From Microcystis sp. T1-4 (GTDB lineage: Bacteria; Cyanobacteriota; Cyanobacteriia; Cyanobacteriales; Microcystaceae), in NCBI RefSeq assembly GCF_000297435.1, contig NZ_CAIP01000090.1, positions 1 to 6,136 on the forward strand: 6,136 nucleotides of DNA. The letters are read 5' to 3'. Position numbers and translations under genes: made by a program. The notes under the pieces are model-generated. The model was not told the DNA's origin. It saw only the letters and a list, made by a program, of their open reading frames with translations, and did no database searches. Positions 1 through 5,406 of this stretch are shown in pieces. Each line of letters opens with the position of its first letter. Within the stretch, counting starts at the first letter, position 1.

Positions 1-588
1 TTAAAAGTTGAAAAAGATCTTGATCTCAACCTGGCCCATTTTAAAGACCGTCCCGATAGCGATCGCCGTCCCGTGGAACAAGTCAACTGGTACGATGCCG
101 TCGAATTTTGTGCGAGATTATCGAAACTAACGGTTCGGGAATACCGACTACCGAGTGAGGCGGAATGGGAGTACGCTTGTCGTGCTGGAACCACCACCCC
201 GTTTTACTTTGGGGAAACCATTACGGGGGAATTGGCTAACTATGATGCCAGCGAAACCTACGCTGATGAACCCAAAGGAGAATATCGAAAAAAAACGACT
301 CCCGTGGGACAGTTTCCGCCCAATGCCTTCGGTTTGTACGATATGCACGGCAATGTCTGGGAGTGGTGCGCCGATACTTGGCACGATAACTATGACGGTG
401 CGCCGACGGATGGCAGTGCTTGGATAGAAAATGGGGATGATAATTGTTCTCCTCCGCGGGGCGGTTCTTGGTGCAACGATCCTGGTAACTGCCGTTCTGC
501 TTCCCGCGACTACAGCTACCGCCGCGGCGACTTCGCCTACTACTTCTACGGTTTTCGGGTGGTGTGCGGTGCTGGGAGGACTCTGTAA
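1..588 (+). CDS. FGE/SUMF1-like protein, C-terminal part; probable DGR target (5' truncated by window)
   Basis: The frame is open from base 1, so the true start lies upstream; the GTG at 73 is only an internal valine codon. The visible 195 codons show the formylglycine-generating-enzyme (FGE-sulfatase, SUMF1/EgtB/PvdO) fold in order: VEQVNWYDAVEFC, YRLPSEAEWEYACRAGT, NAFGLYDMHGNVWEWCAD, then RGGSW...NCRSA and GFRVVCGAGRTL at the end. True FGE carries two catalytic cysteines after the GGS[YW] motif. Here one cysteine is at the expected later position (codon 490) but the other is shifted next to the Trp (codon 472), in a hypervariable position, so FGE activity is unlikely. Such proteins in cyanobacteria are often ligand-binding C-type-lectin-type domains attached to other modules; the N-terminal module is not visible here. 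The last 40 codons have the codon pattern of a DGR variable region, described separately. Family assignment is confident; the binding role is inferred. Confidence 0.9.
   Translation, partial: LKVEKDLDLNLAHFKDRPDSDRRPVEQVNWYDAVEFCARLSKLTVREYRLPSEAEWEYACRAGTTTPFYFGETITGELANYDASETYADEPKGEYRKKTTPVGQFPPNAFGLYDMHGNVWEWCADTWHDNYDGAPTDGSAWIENGDDNCSPPRGGSWCNDPGNCRSASRDYSYRRGDFAYYFYGFRVVCGAGRTL
59..66. repeat. HIP1 octamer
   Basis: GCGATCGC, the highly iterated palindrome of cyanobacterial genomes, lies inside the FGE-like gene. It is an organism marker, not a gene-specific site. Confidence 0.9.
469..588 (+). other. Candidate DGR variable region (VR) at the 3' end of the FGE-like gene
   Basis: From 502 to 549 sixteen consecutive codons end in C: TCC CGC GAC TAC AGC TAC, then CGC CGC GGC GAC TTC GCC, then TAC TAC TTC TAC. 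First and second positions vary freely, and all eight adenines in the run are in positions 1 or 2. The gene upstream uses mixed third bases. DGRs mutate adenines of a template repeat, and AAC codons in that template become NNC, giving residues such as Y, D, S, R, G, F and A exactly as seen. The run sits between RGGSW and GFRVV, the place where variable regions lie in FGE-type DGR targets. The conserved block from 550 to the stop would be the 3' anchor (IMH-like). Template and reverse transcriptase are not in this window, so the call rests on codon pattern and position. Confidence 0.72.
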
Positions 589-650
589 CCCTTTTTCCCT
601 TTTTTTCCCTTTTTACCCTCATTCCCTATTTTTTCTTTTTTCTTTTCTTT
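589..650 (+). other. Pyrimidine-rich tract after the FGE-like gene
   Basis: The 62 bases between the stop codon and the hairpin are C and T except for three single adenines (615, 621, 628), arranged as repeated CCCTTTTT-like units that then become T-rich. No coding frame of note is present. It may have arisen by slippage, may form a triplex, or may be part of the recognition region of a DGR target; none of these can be decided from the sequence. Confidence 0.6.
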
Positions 651-677
651 CCCGCCTCACGGCGGGTCGATTTTTTT
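651..677 (+). terminator. Hairpin with T run downstream of the FGE-like gene (terminator or DGR-type hairpin)
   Basis: CCCGCC (651-656) pairs perfectly with GGCGGG (661-666) around the four-base loop TCAC. TCGA and then seven T (671-677) follow. This fits a Rho-independent terminator for the FGE-like gene. A short GC-rich stem with a 4-nt loop just after the variable region also resembles the hairpin/cruciform that some DGRs need for retrohoming, so both readings are kept. Confidence 0.6.
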
Positions 678-763
678 GAGAAAATGGCGTTAATGTTAAA
701 TTCTATACTAAATCTGGTTATTAAAGACTGATTATTTATTCCCCTTTTGTCGTTTGCATGAGT

Positions 764-796
764 AGAAAACGGGTTTCTCCGAGAAACCCGTTTTCT
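764..796. repeat. Perfect 16-bp inverted repeat (hairpin)
   Basis: Bases 764-779 are the exact reverse complement of 781-796, separated by one base, giving a stem of about 15 bp with a three-base loop. The stem has A/T-rich ends and a CGGGTTTCTC core, so either strand ends in a short T run. It can act as a bidirectional terminator between the plus-strand FGE-like gene and the minus-strand IS630 remnant, or be a dispersed palindromic repeat; a genome copy count would decide. Confidence 0.65.
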
Positions 797-805
797 GTGC
801 GTTAC

Positions 806-1102
806 TCAAGAATTATCGGTTATCAGTTGGGAAGGTGGTGTTATATTATGGGTAGTAAAGTTGCTCAAAAACTTGAGATTTTTAACGTCTTCTTCTCCTA
901 ATTCATTAGAGCTTTTGAGAATTCTCAAACTATATTGATAATCTAACCCCAGAGCTACTGGGGCATTTTTGACTGTCTATCCTAACGATATTTGAGCCAA
1001 TAACTGCCATCTTCTTGTTTCCACTGAGTCTTGACTGCTTCTGTATCTATCTTTCAGTTCCTCTGAACTTAGATGTTCGGCTAAGTAAGCTTTTTTGGGC
1101 AT
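806..1102 (-). pseudogene. Remnant of IS630-family transposase first ORF (helix-turn-helix part), amber-interrupted
   Basis: On the minus strand an ATG at 1102 starts MPKKAYLAEHLSSEELKD, followed by ...VETRRWQLLAQISLG, the N-terminus I recognise from cyanobacterial IS630-type transposases (winged helix-turn-helix, DNA binding at the transposon ends). An in-frame TAG at 977-979 interrupts it where relatives usually have tryptophan (TGG). Translation beyond the TAG keeps the family pattern (TVKNAPVALGLDYQYSLRIL, then SSNELGEEDVKNLK) before decaying into unrelated residues and a TGA at 806-808. The DDE catalytic ORF is absent downstream. A Shine-Dalgarno-like GAGGA lies 7 bases before the ATG, and an extended -10 (TGTTATAAT on the minus strand) lies at 1129-1137. 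The element is a dead 5' fragment. Family recognition is from memory of the motif, not a search. Confidence 0.72.
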
Positions 1103-1128
1103 TTTATATCCTCGTCTTTACTGGTTTT

Positions 1129-1137
1129 ATTATAACA
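1129..1137 (-). promoter_or_regulatory. Extended -10 promoter of the IS630 remnant
   Basis: The minus strand reads TGTTATAAT, a consensus -10 hexamer with the extended TG motif, 26 bases before the remnant's ATG. No convincing -35 is visible. It probably was the transposase promoter and may still transcribe the dead ORF. Confidence 0.4.
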
Positions 1138-1188
1138 GGATTTGGAATGAGACGTTCTGACACTTAGGTTGCGGAATCGGGGTGGCAA

Positions 1189-1491
1189 TTAAGGATTACC
1201 CGAAATAACAAACCTACCCACTGCCACTAAAAACCCTCCTACCGCCGTAATTAAAATACCAATTAATGTCCAAATTTGAGCCTGTTGTGAACCTTTAATT
1301 GCCTTAACATCTTCCTTAACCGCATTGATCTCTCCTCGGAGGGAATTAATCTCCACCTTTAATACCTGTCTTTCCCCCTTAGCTTCTGTTAACTCAATTT
1401 TGATGTCTGTAACATCTTTTTGTAAATTCTCTAATTTGTGATTAATTTGGGCTAAAATTTCCCCTAGGTTTTGTTCAATTATCACCGACAT
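1189..1491 (-). CDS. Small coiled-coil protein with C-terminal transmembrane helix (unknown function)
   Basis: This encodes 100 residues. Residues 5-66 are a charged, heptad-rich stretch (ILAQINHKLENLQKDVTDIK and similar) predicted by eye to form a coiled coil. Residues 73-92 are a hydrophobic, glycine-rich membrane helix, followed by a short polar tail. The layout (about 100 aa, N-terminal coiled coil, single C-terminal helix, no signal peptide) resembles XhlA-type phage/holin-associated proteins and many uncharacterised tail-anchored cyanobacterial proteins; I do not recognise a specific family. The start is well supported by an AGGAGG Shine-Dalgarno sequence (1502-1507) ten bases upstream. 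The downstream neighbour on the same strand is the IS630 remnant, and a MITE-like element lies about 115 bp upstream, so it is probably transcribed alone. The ORF is likely real; the function is unknown. Confidence 0.75.
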   Translation of the reverse strand: MSVIIEQNLGEILAQINHKLENLQKDVTDIKIELTEAKGERQVLKVEINSLRGEINAVKEDVKAIKGSQQAQIWTLIGILITAVGGFLVAVGRFVISGNP

Positions 1492-1548
1492 TTGTATTTT
1501 TCCTCCTCCCTAAAACGCAAAAGTGTTGACCGAGTTTTTGGATAGCAA

Positions 1549-1576
1549 AGAATAATAAATTTCATCGTTTTCACAA
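1549..1576 (-). promoter_or_regulatory. Possible promoter of the coiled-coil gene
   Basis: On the minus strand TTGTGA (1571-1576) is followed after 16 bases by TATTCT (1549-1554), each four of six matches to the -35 and -10 consensus. It lies between the MITE-like element and the Shine-Dalgarno sequence. The match is weak and is offered as the best candidate in the gap. Confidence 0.3.
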
Positions 1577-1607
1577 AGCATTTTTGGGGCGACGGTTCTA
1601 GAATTCG

Positions 1608-1739
1608 GGCTCTTCTGGTTTCTGTGTGGAAACGAGGTCTATACTGATAGAATATCCGCGAAATAGCCCTAAAAGTCTTGCTCGATAAGCATTTCACGAC
1701 TCCATAAGCAAAAATTATCACACAAAGTCGAGAAGAGCC
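1608..1739. mobile_element. 132-bp MITE-like element with ISL3-like terminal inverted repeats
   Basis: The left end GGCTCTTCT (1608-1616) is exactly inverted at the right end AGAAGAGCC (1731-1739). The match resumes with TGTGTG (1623-1628) against CACACA further in, giving about 17 of 21 matching positions. GAATTCG flanks the element on both sides (1601-1607 and 1740-1746). It can be read as an 8-bp duplication GAATTCGG if the boundary is shifted by one base. ISL3-family elements have GGCTCTTC-type ends and 8-bp duplications, so this is probably a non-autonomous derivative. It holds no transposase; minus-strand frames through it are short and composition-driven. It separates glgP from the coiled-coil gene. 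Confidence 0.68.
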
Positions 1740-1742
1740 GAA

Positions 1743-1770
1743 TTCGGGCTAGTCAAGGACTAAACCCGAA
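1743..1770 (-). terminator. Hairpin downstream of glgP
   Basis: TTCGGG (1743-1748) pairs with CCCGAA (1765-1770), and an inner TAGTC (1750-1754) pairs with GACTA (1758-1762) around the loop AAG. It begins 14 bases past the glgP stop, where a terminator is expected, but no T run follows on the minus strand, so it may be a weak terminator or a 3'-end stabiliser. The MITE-like element is inserted right at its edge. Confidence 0.4.
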
Positions 1771-1784
1771 CTTGACCGAGTTTT

Positions 1785-4307
1785 TTAATCCTCTAAACTA
1801 ATCTTGACCGGATTAACTTTCCAAATCTCTTGACAATATTCCCTGATCGTGCGATCGCTAGAGAATTTGGCCATACGAACCGAGTTGAGAATCGACATCC
1901 GCGTCCACTTGTCCCGATCGCGATAAGCTTCACTTACCTGTTCTTGACAATCAGCGTAGGATTGATAATCAGCTAAAAGCATATACTGGTCATCGTAGAG
2001 GAGAGAATCGACGATCGGTCTGAATAATTGCGTGTCACCATGGCTAAAATAACCACTCTTGATTCGATCGATCACTCCCTTCAATTCGCGATTATTTTTG
2101 TAATAGATCATCGGTTCATAACCGTGGGCTTTCTTAGCATAAACTTCTTCTGCTGTCAAGCCAAAAAGGAAGAAATTTTCTGCCCCTGCTTCCTCGCGAA
2201 TTTCGATATTAGCACCGTCCAGAGTCCCGATGGTGAGGGAGCCATTCATGGCAAACTTCATGTTACCGGTTCCAGAAGCTTCCTTACCCGCCGTGGAAAT
2301 TTGTTCGGAAAGATCCGCCGCCGGATAGATGCGCTGACCCAAAGAAACGTTAAAGTTAGGCAGGAAAACCACTTTTAAACGACCTCTGACATCAGGATCC
2401 TTATTCACAATTTCAGCCACAGCATTAGTTAACTTAATAATTAACTTCGCCATAAAGTAGCCGGGGGCTGCCTTACCACCAAAGATAAAAGTGCGCGGCA
2501 CAATATCGATCTGAGGGTTCTGTTTAATGCGATTGTAAAGGGCGATAATGTGCAGAACTGCCAGATGTTGGCGTTTGTATTCGTGAATCCGTTTTACCTG
2601 TACATCGAAAATCGAATTAACATCCACCTCGATATTGCGGGTTTTCAGCATATAAGCCGCTAAATCAGCCTTATTCGCCTGTTTAATTTCATACCAACGC
2701 TGACGAAATGCGGGATCATCAAGGTATTGTTCCAGTTTTCGCAATTCCTTCAGGTCTTTTAACCAATCATCGCCGATTTTTTCGGTAAATAGTGCCGATA
2801 ATTGGGGATTGCTCAATAAAATCCAGCGGCGCGGGGTGACACCATTGGTTTTATTGTAGAATTTTTCCGGCCAGAGCATGGCAAACTCTTTCAGGGTGTC
2901 TTTTTGCAGCAACTCCGTGTGTAAAGCGGCGACTCCATTAATCGAGTGACTACCCACACAGGCTAAATTAGCCATGCGAATTTGTTTATTACCCCAACCA
3001 GCTTCTTCAACTATCGACAATTTGCCCAATAATTCCTCGTTATCGGGAAACCAAGTCCGCACATCGTCGAGGAAAAAGTGATTGATCAGATAGATAATTT
3101 CTAGATGTCGGGGCAGCAATTTCCCGATCAGATCCGCCGACCAACGTTCTAGGGCTTCTGGCAAGAGGGTATGATTGGTATAAGCGAAGGTTTTTTGGGT
3201 AATTGTCCAAGCTTTTGACCATTCTAAGCCGTTTTCATCCACTAACAAACGCATTAACTCAGCGATGGCAATGGCGGGGTGAGTGTCGTTCAGTTGAATA
3301 GCGGCCGTTTCGTGGAAGTTTTGCAGATTTTTGTGGTTTTTTAGGTGAATGCGAATTAAATCCTGCAGGGAAGCGGCCACAAAAAAGTATTGTTGGGCGA
3401 GACGTAATTCGCGACCGGCGGGGGTGTTATCGTTGGGATAAAGGACTTTAGAAATGGTTTCCGCGTCCATTTTTTCGGCCACGGATTGATCGTATAACCC
3501 AGCGTTAAAAGCTTCAAAATTAAAGGATTCACTCGCTTCTGCTTTCCAGAGACGCAAGGCATTAACCGTGTTGGTTTTGTACCCCGGGACCGGGGTATCG
3601 TGGGGAATGGCTAAAACCCGACGTTCCGGCAGCCATTGTACCCGTTCCTGTCCCTTATCATCGTGATAGATTTCCGTCCGGCCCCCCAGTTTTACTTCCA
3701 CACTTTCATCGGGACGGGGTAGTTCCCAAGGATTGCCGAAGCGTAGCCAGTTATCGGGGATTTCCACCTGCCAACCGTCTTGGATGATTTGATGGAAAAT
3801 GCCAAATTCGTAGCGGATACCGTAACCGATGGCGGGAATTTCTAGGGAAGCGAGGGAATCGAGGAAACAGGCCGCTAAACGCCCTAAACCGCCGTTTCCG
3901 AGGCCGGGATCCGGTTCCTGTTCGATAATTTCCTCAAAATCAAGACCTAATTCCTCGATCGTCTCTTTGATTAGGTCGTAAATACCCAAATTAGCGAGAT
4001 TATTACCTAAATACCGCCCCATGAGAAATTCGGCGGAGAAATAGCAGACGAGTTTAACTTTTTCTTGTTTGTAGGTGTCGGTGGATTTCAGAAAACGACG
4101 CAGGAGACGATCGCGAACGGTGTAGGCAAGGGCGACATAGTAATTGTAGGGACTGGCATTGCTGCGGTTAACCCCTTGCAAATAAAATAGATTGTCCAGA
4201 AAAGCCCGTTTTAGGGTTTCGGGACTCATGCCCGTGCGATCGTCTTCGACTAAAGTGGGGCATTGAAGTGCTTCAAGCCCATCAGCTAGAGTATAGGTTG
4301 TCTCCAT
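1785..4307 (-). CDS. glgP: Glycogen/starch/alpha-glucan phosphorylase
   Basis: This cytosolic, PLP-dependent GT35 enzyme releases glucose-1-phosphate from the non-reducing ends of glycogen, the night-time carbon reserve of cyanobacteria. At 840 residues it is full length for a bacterial enzyme. Visible landmarks are NGGLGRLAACFLDSLA (138-153), the substrate-contacting QLNDTHPA loop (338-345, His344), FYNKTNGVTPRRW (483-495), phosphate-binding VKRIHEYKRQ (571-580, Lys572/Arg573) and the PLP signature EASGTGNMKF (676-685) with the Schiff-base Lys684. By motif alignment the offset is four residues from rabbit muscle phosphorylase (Lys680). The muscle-type N-terminal phosphorylation site is not apparent. 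The ATG at 4307 is chosen for length; no clear Shine-Dalgarno precedes it, and an internal Met (residue 27) is a weaker alternative. A TATAAA (4369-4374, minus) may be its -10. It appears monocistronic. Confidence 0.97.
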   Translation of the reverse strand: METTYTLADGLEALQCPTLVEDDRTGMSPETLKRAFLDNLFYLQGVNRSNASPYNYYVALAYTVRDRLLRRFLKSTDTYKQEKVKLVCYFSAEFLMGRYLGNNLANLGIYDLIKETIEELGLDFEEIIEQEPDPGLGNGGLGRLAACFLDSLASLEIPAIGYGIRYEFGIFHQIIQDGWQVEIPDNWLRFGNPWELPRPDESVEVKLGGRTEIYHDDKGQERVQWLPERRVLAIPHDTPVPGYKTNTVNALRLWKAEASESFNFEAFNAGLYDQSVAEKMDAETISKVLYPNDNTPAGRELRLAQQYFFVAASLQDLIRIHLKNHKNLQNFHETAAIQLNDTHPAIAIAELMRLLVDENGLEWSKAWTITQKTFAYTNHTLLPEALERWSADLIGKLLPRHLEIIYLINHFFLDDVRTWFPDNEELLGKLSIVEEAGWGNKQIRMANLACVGSHSINGVAALHTELLQKDTLKEFAMLWPEKFYNKTNGVTPRRWILLSNPQLSALFTEKIGDDWLKDLKELRKLEQYLDDPAFRQRWYEIKQANKADLAAYMLKTRNIEVDVNSIFDVQVKRIHEYKRQHLAVLHIIALYNRIKQNPQIDIVPRTFIFGGKAAPGYFMAKLIIKLTNAVAEIVNKDPDVRGRLKVVFLPNFNVSLGQRIYPAADLSEQISTAGKEASGTGNMKFAMNGSLTIGTLDGANIEIREEAGAENFFLFGLTAEEVYAKKAHGYEPMIYYKNNRELKGVIDRIKSGYFSHGDTQLFRPIVDSLLYDDQYMLLADYQSYADCQEQVSEAYRDRDKWTRMSILNSVRMAKFSSDRTIREYCQEIWKVNPVKISLED
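1851..1858. repeat. HIP1 octamer
   Basis: GCGATCGC near the 3' end of glgP; organism marker. Confidence 0.9.
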
Positions 4308-4455
4308 GGGTTTTTCTTGTCCATATATTCGGGAGTCGATCGCCGCTCAGATTCTGATGACGATATCCTTTATAGTTTACTTGTTAGCTTTGAGAGAGAC
4401 CCAGACATTTAGATTTCTATTGGTTTTGAGGGGAACGGTGATCGCAATTGCCGAC

Positions 4456-4481
4456 AAAAAAAGGGTGAACCCTGTCCACCC
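4456..4481 (-). terminator. Rho-independent terminator of the RNA-binding protein gene
   Basis: On the minus strand GGGTGGA (4475-4481) pairs with TTCACCC (4463-4469), seven pairs including one G-U, around the loop CAGGG. Seven T (4456-4462) follow. It lies 25 bases past the stop codon of the RNA-binding protein gene and is the clearest intrinsic terminator in the window; it also insulates glgP from read-through. Confidence 0.85.
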
Positions 4482-4505
4482 CCGACAATTATTCACAAAA
4501 AAAGC

Positions 4506-4799
4506 TTAATAGCGTTTTTTTCTGTCACCACCACCACCACTGAAGGGCGCGCGCGCTTCCCGCTCGCGGGCCTCGTTAACTTTAATTGATCGCCCCATCC
4601 AGTCAGCACCATCCAGTGCCTCAATTGCGGCGGTTTCCTGGGCTTTATTTTCCATTTCCACGAAGGCGAAACCGCGTTTGCGGCCCGTCTCGCGATCCAC
4701 GGGAATATGAACCCTTTGAACCGTACCGTACTCCGCAAAGACGTCGGTTAGATCCTCTTGGGAAATCTCGTAAGAGAGATTACCAACAAAAATAGACAT
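4506..4799 (-). CDS. Cyanobacterial RRM-type RNA-binding protein (Rbp family)
   Basis: The 97-residue protein is a single RNA-recognition motif with RNP2 IFVGNL at 3-8 and RNP1 RGFAFVEM at 42-49, then a short tail with four glycines and a basic end (residues 88-97). This is the short-tailed form of the cyanobacterial Rbp proteins. Members bind single-stranded RNA; some are cold-induced, and others help place photosystem mRNAs at the thylakoid membrane. The ATG at 4799 (MSIFVGNL) is preferred over an ATG seven codons upstream because the family begins at this point, and a GAGG lies 11 bases before it. A long leader back to the extended -10 near 4938 suggests post-transcriptional or temperature control (inferred). 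Its terminator lies just downstream. Which rbp paralogue it is cannot be told. Confidence 0.93.
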   Translation of the reverse strand: MSIFVGNLSYEISQEDLTDVFAEYGTVQRVHIPVDRETGRKRGFAFVEMENKAQETAAIEALDGADWMGRSIKVNEAREREARAPFSGGGGDRKKRY

Positions 4800-4937
4800 A
4801 ATACTTGAATCCTCGATCAATACTCGAAACGGTGTGGAGACACAAAATTCAGGGAGAAGCCGAACAATACTAAAGTAAAAGACTTACCGAATTAATACTG
4901 AAAACGAACTTGAACACCAATCTTGACTCTCCCTCCG

Positions 4938-4946
4938 ATCATAACA
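4938..4946 (-). promoter_or_regulatory. Extended -10 promoter for the RNA-binding protein gene
   Basis: The minus strand reads TGTTATGAT, a -10 hexamer (TATGAT) with the extended TG. TTAACT lies upstream at a short 15-base spacing as a poor -35. Initiation about seven bases downstream would give a leader of roughly 130 nt before the ATG, in keeping with the long leaders of cold-regulated cyanobacterial rbp genes. Confidence 0.45.
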
Positions 4947-5020
4947 CAGAAATATTGGAGTTAATGTTAACTTTTATTCTCCGGGGAAAGAGACCGTTTT
5001 GGCTATCAGCCGCTACTACC

Positions 5021-5275
5021 TCAACCGCCAGCTTTTTTTTCCCGACGAAATAACCAAATCATCAGGGCCACCACCCCGATTTGTAGGGCAAAATTGGGTA
5101 AGGCGGTGGCTACGTCCCTTGCTGCCGCTAATTGGGCCAGAAAAACCACCGCACCAATAAAACCAGAAGCACCTAAACCGAGATAGATAAACTGCCGCAG
5201 TCCTCGGTAGGGATTGGCCGCCTCCGCTTTCAAGCGGGCGTATTTTTGGGGATCGAGTCGAGGGGATTTGCTCAT
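5021..5275 (-). CDS. DUF3493 / LPA1-like small membrane protein
   Basis: The 84-residue protein has a basic N-terminus with RLDPQKYARLKAEAANPYRG, then two hydrophobic helices (about 28-50 and 59-76) and a positively charged end (RREKK). The LKAEA...PYRGLR motif before two helices is characteristic of DUF3493 as I remember it, a domain shared by cyanobacteria and plastid proteins and linked in plants to LPA1, a photosystem II assembly factor. A thylakoid or plasma-membrane location is inferred. No Shine-Dalgarno is visible before the ATG at 5275; an A/T-only stretch lies there instead, which is common in cyanobacteria. The gene is divergent from the tRNA-Thr gene and could be cotranscribed with the RNA-binding gene, though that gene has its own promoter candidate. 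Membrane topology is confident, the family call fairly so, and the function is unknown. Confidence 0.85.
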   Translation of the reverse strand: MSKSPRLDPQKYARLKAEAANPYRGLRQFIYLGLGASGFIGAVVFLAQLAAARDVATALPNFALQIGVVALMIWLFRREKKAGG

Positions 5276-5312
5276 AAAAAAATTTTTCTAGCTGTGTATC
5301 TATTCTCCGTGA

Positions 5313-5318
5313 TATAAT
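5313..5318 (+). promoter_or_regulatory. -10 element of the tRNA-Thr gene
   Basis: A perfect TATAAT ends 16 bases before the mature tRNA 5' end. No good -35 is visible. On the minus strand the same bases read ATTATA and may contribute to divergent transcription of the DUF3493 gene; the whole gap between the two genes is only 59 bases. Confidence 0.5.
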
Positions 5319-5334
5319 CGGAAACTGGCAATGT

Positions 5335-5406
5335 GCCGATGTAGCTCAGTGGTAGAGTAGTTGATTCGTAATCAATTGGTCGTGGGTTCAAATCCCATCA
5401 TCGGCT
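5335..5406 (+). tRNA. tRNA-Thr (anticodon CGU)
   Basis: The full cloverleaf can be drawn by hand: acceptor GCCGATG (5335-5341) with CATCGGC (5399-5405), D stem GCTC/GAGT, anticodon stem GTTGA/TCAAT around TTCGTAA with anticodon CGT at 5367-5369, a five-base variable loop, and T arm GTGGG TTCAAAT CCCAT. The discriminator base is T5406 and CCA is not encoded. It reads ACG codons. Confidence 0.96.

Noticed and set aside
472..492. FGE catalytic cysteine pair
   Set aside because: Only the second cysteine is at the expected spacing from GGSW; the first is one residue too early and sits in a DGR-variable codon, so catalytic FGE activity is not claimed.
914..929. Perfect 16-bp palindrome centred on GAATTC
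   Set aside because: It falls inside the same IS630 remnant frame (encoding SLRIL) and has no spacing to a promoter that would suggest an operator.
947..963. CCCCAG/CTGGGG hairpin followed by CATTTTTG, terminator-like
   Set aside because: It lies inside the IS630 remnant, where these bases encode the helix-turn-helix stretch APVALG; the pairing is probably a by-product of coding sequence.
589..1188. DGR template repeat or reverse transcriptase downstream of the variable region
   Set aside because: No AAC-rich near copy of the variable region is seen on either strand, and the only protein-like sequence here is the IS630 remnant.
1482..1721. 79-codon minus-strand reading frame
   Set aside because: Most of it runs through the MITE-like element and its flank, it overlaps the better supported coiled-coil gene start and its Shine-Dalgarno, and its composition (many R, T, F, C) is not protein-like.
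2028..2378. 116-codon plus-strand reading frame
   Set aside because: It is fully antisense to the conserved C-terminal half of glgP, including the PLP lysine region, and has no family features.
4306..4509. 67-codon plus-strand frame between glgP and the RNA-binding gene
   Set aside because: It overlaps the RNA-binding gene terminator and the likely glgP promoter, and no Shine-Dalgarno or family features are seen.
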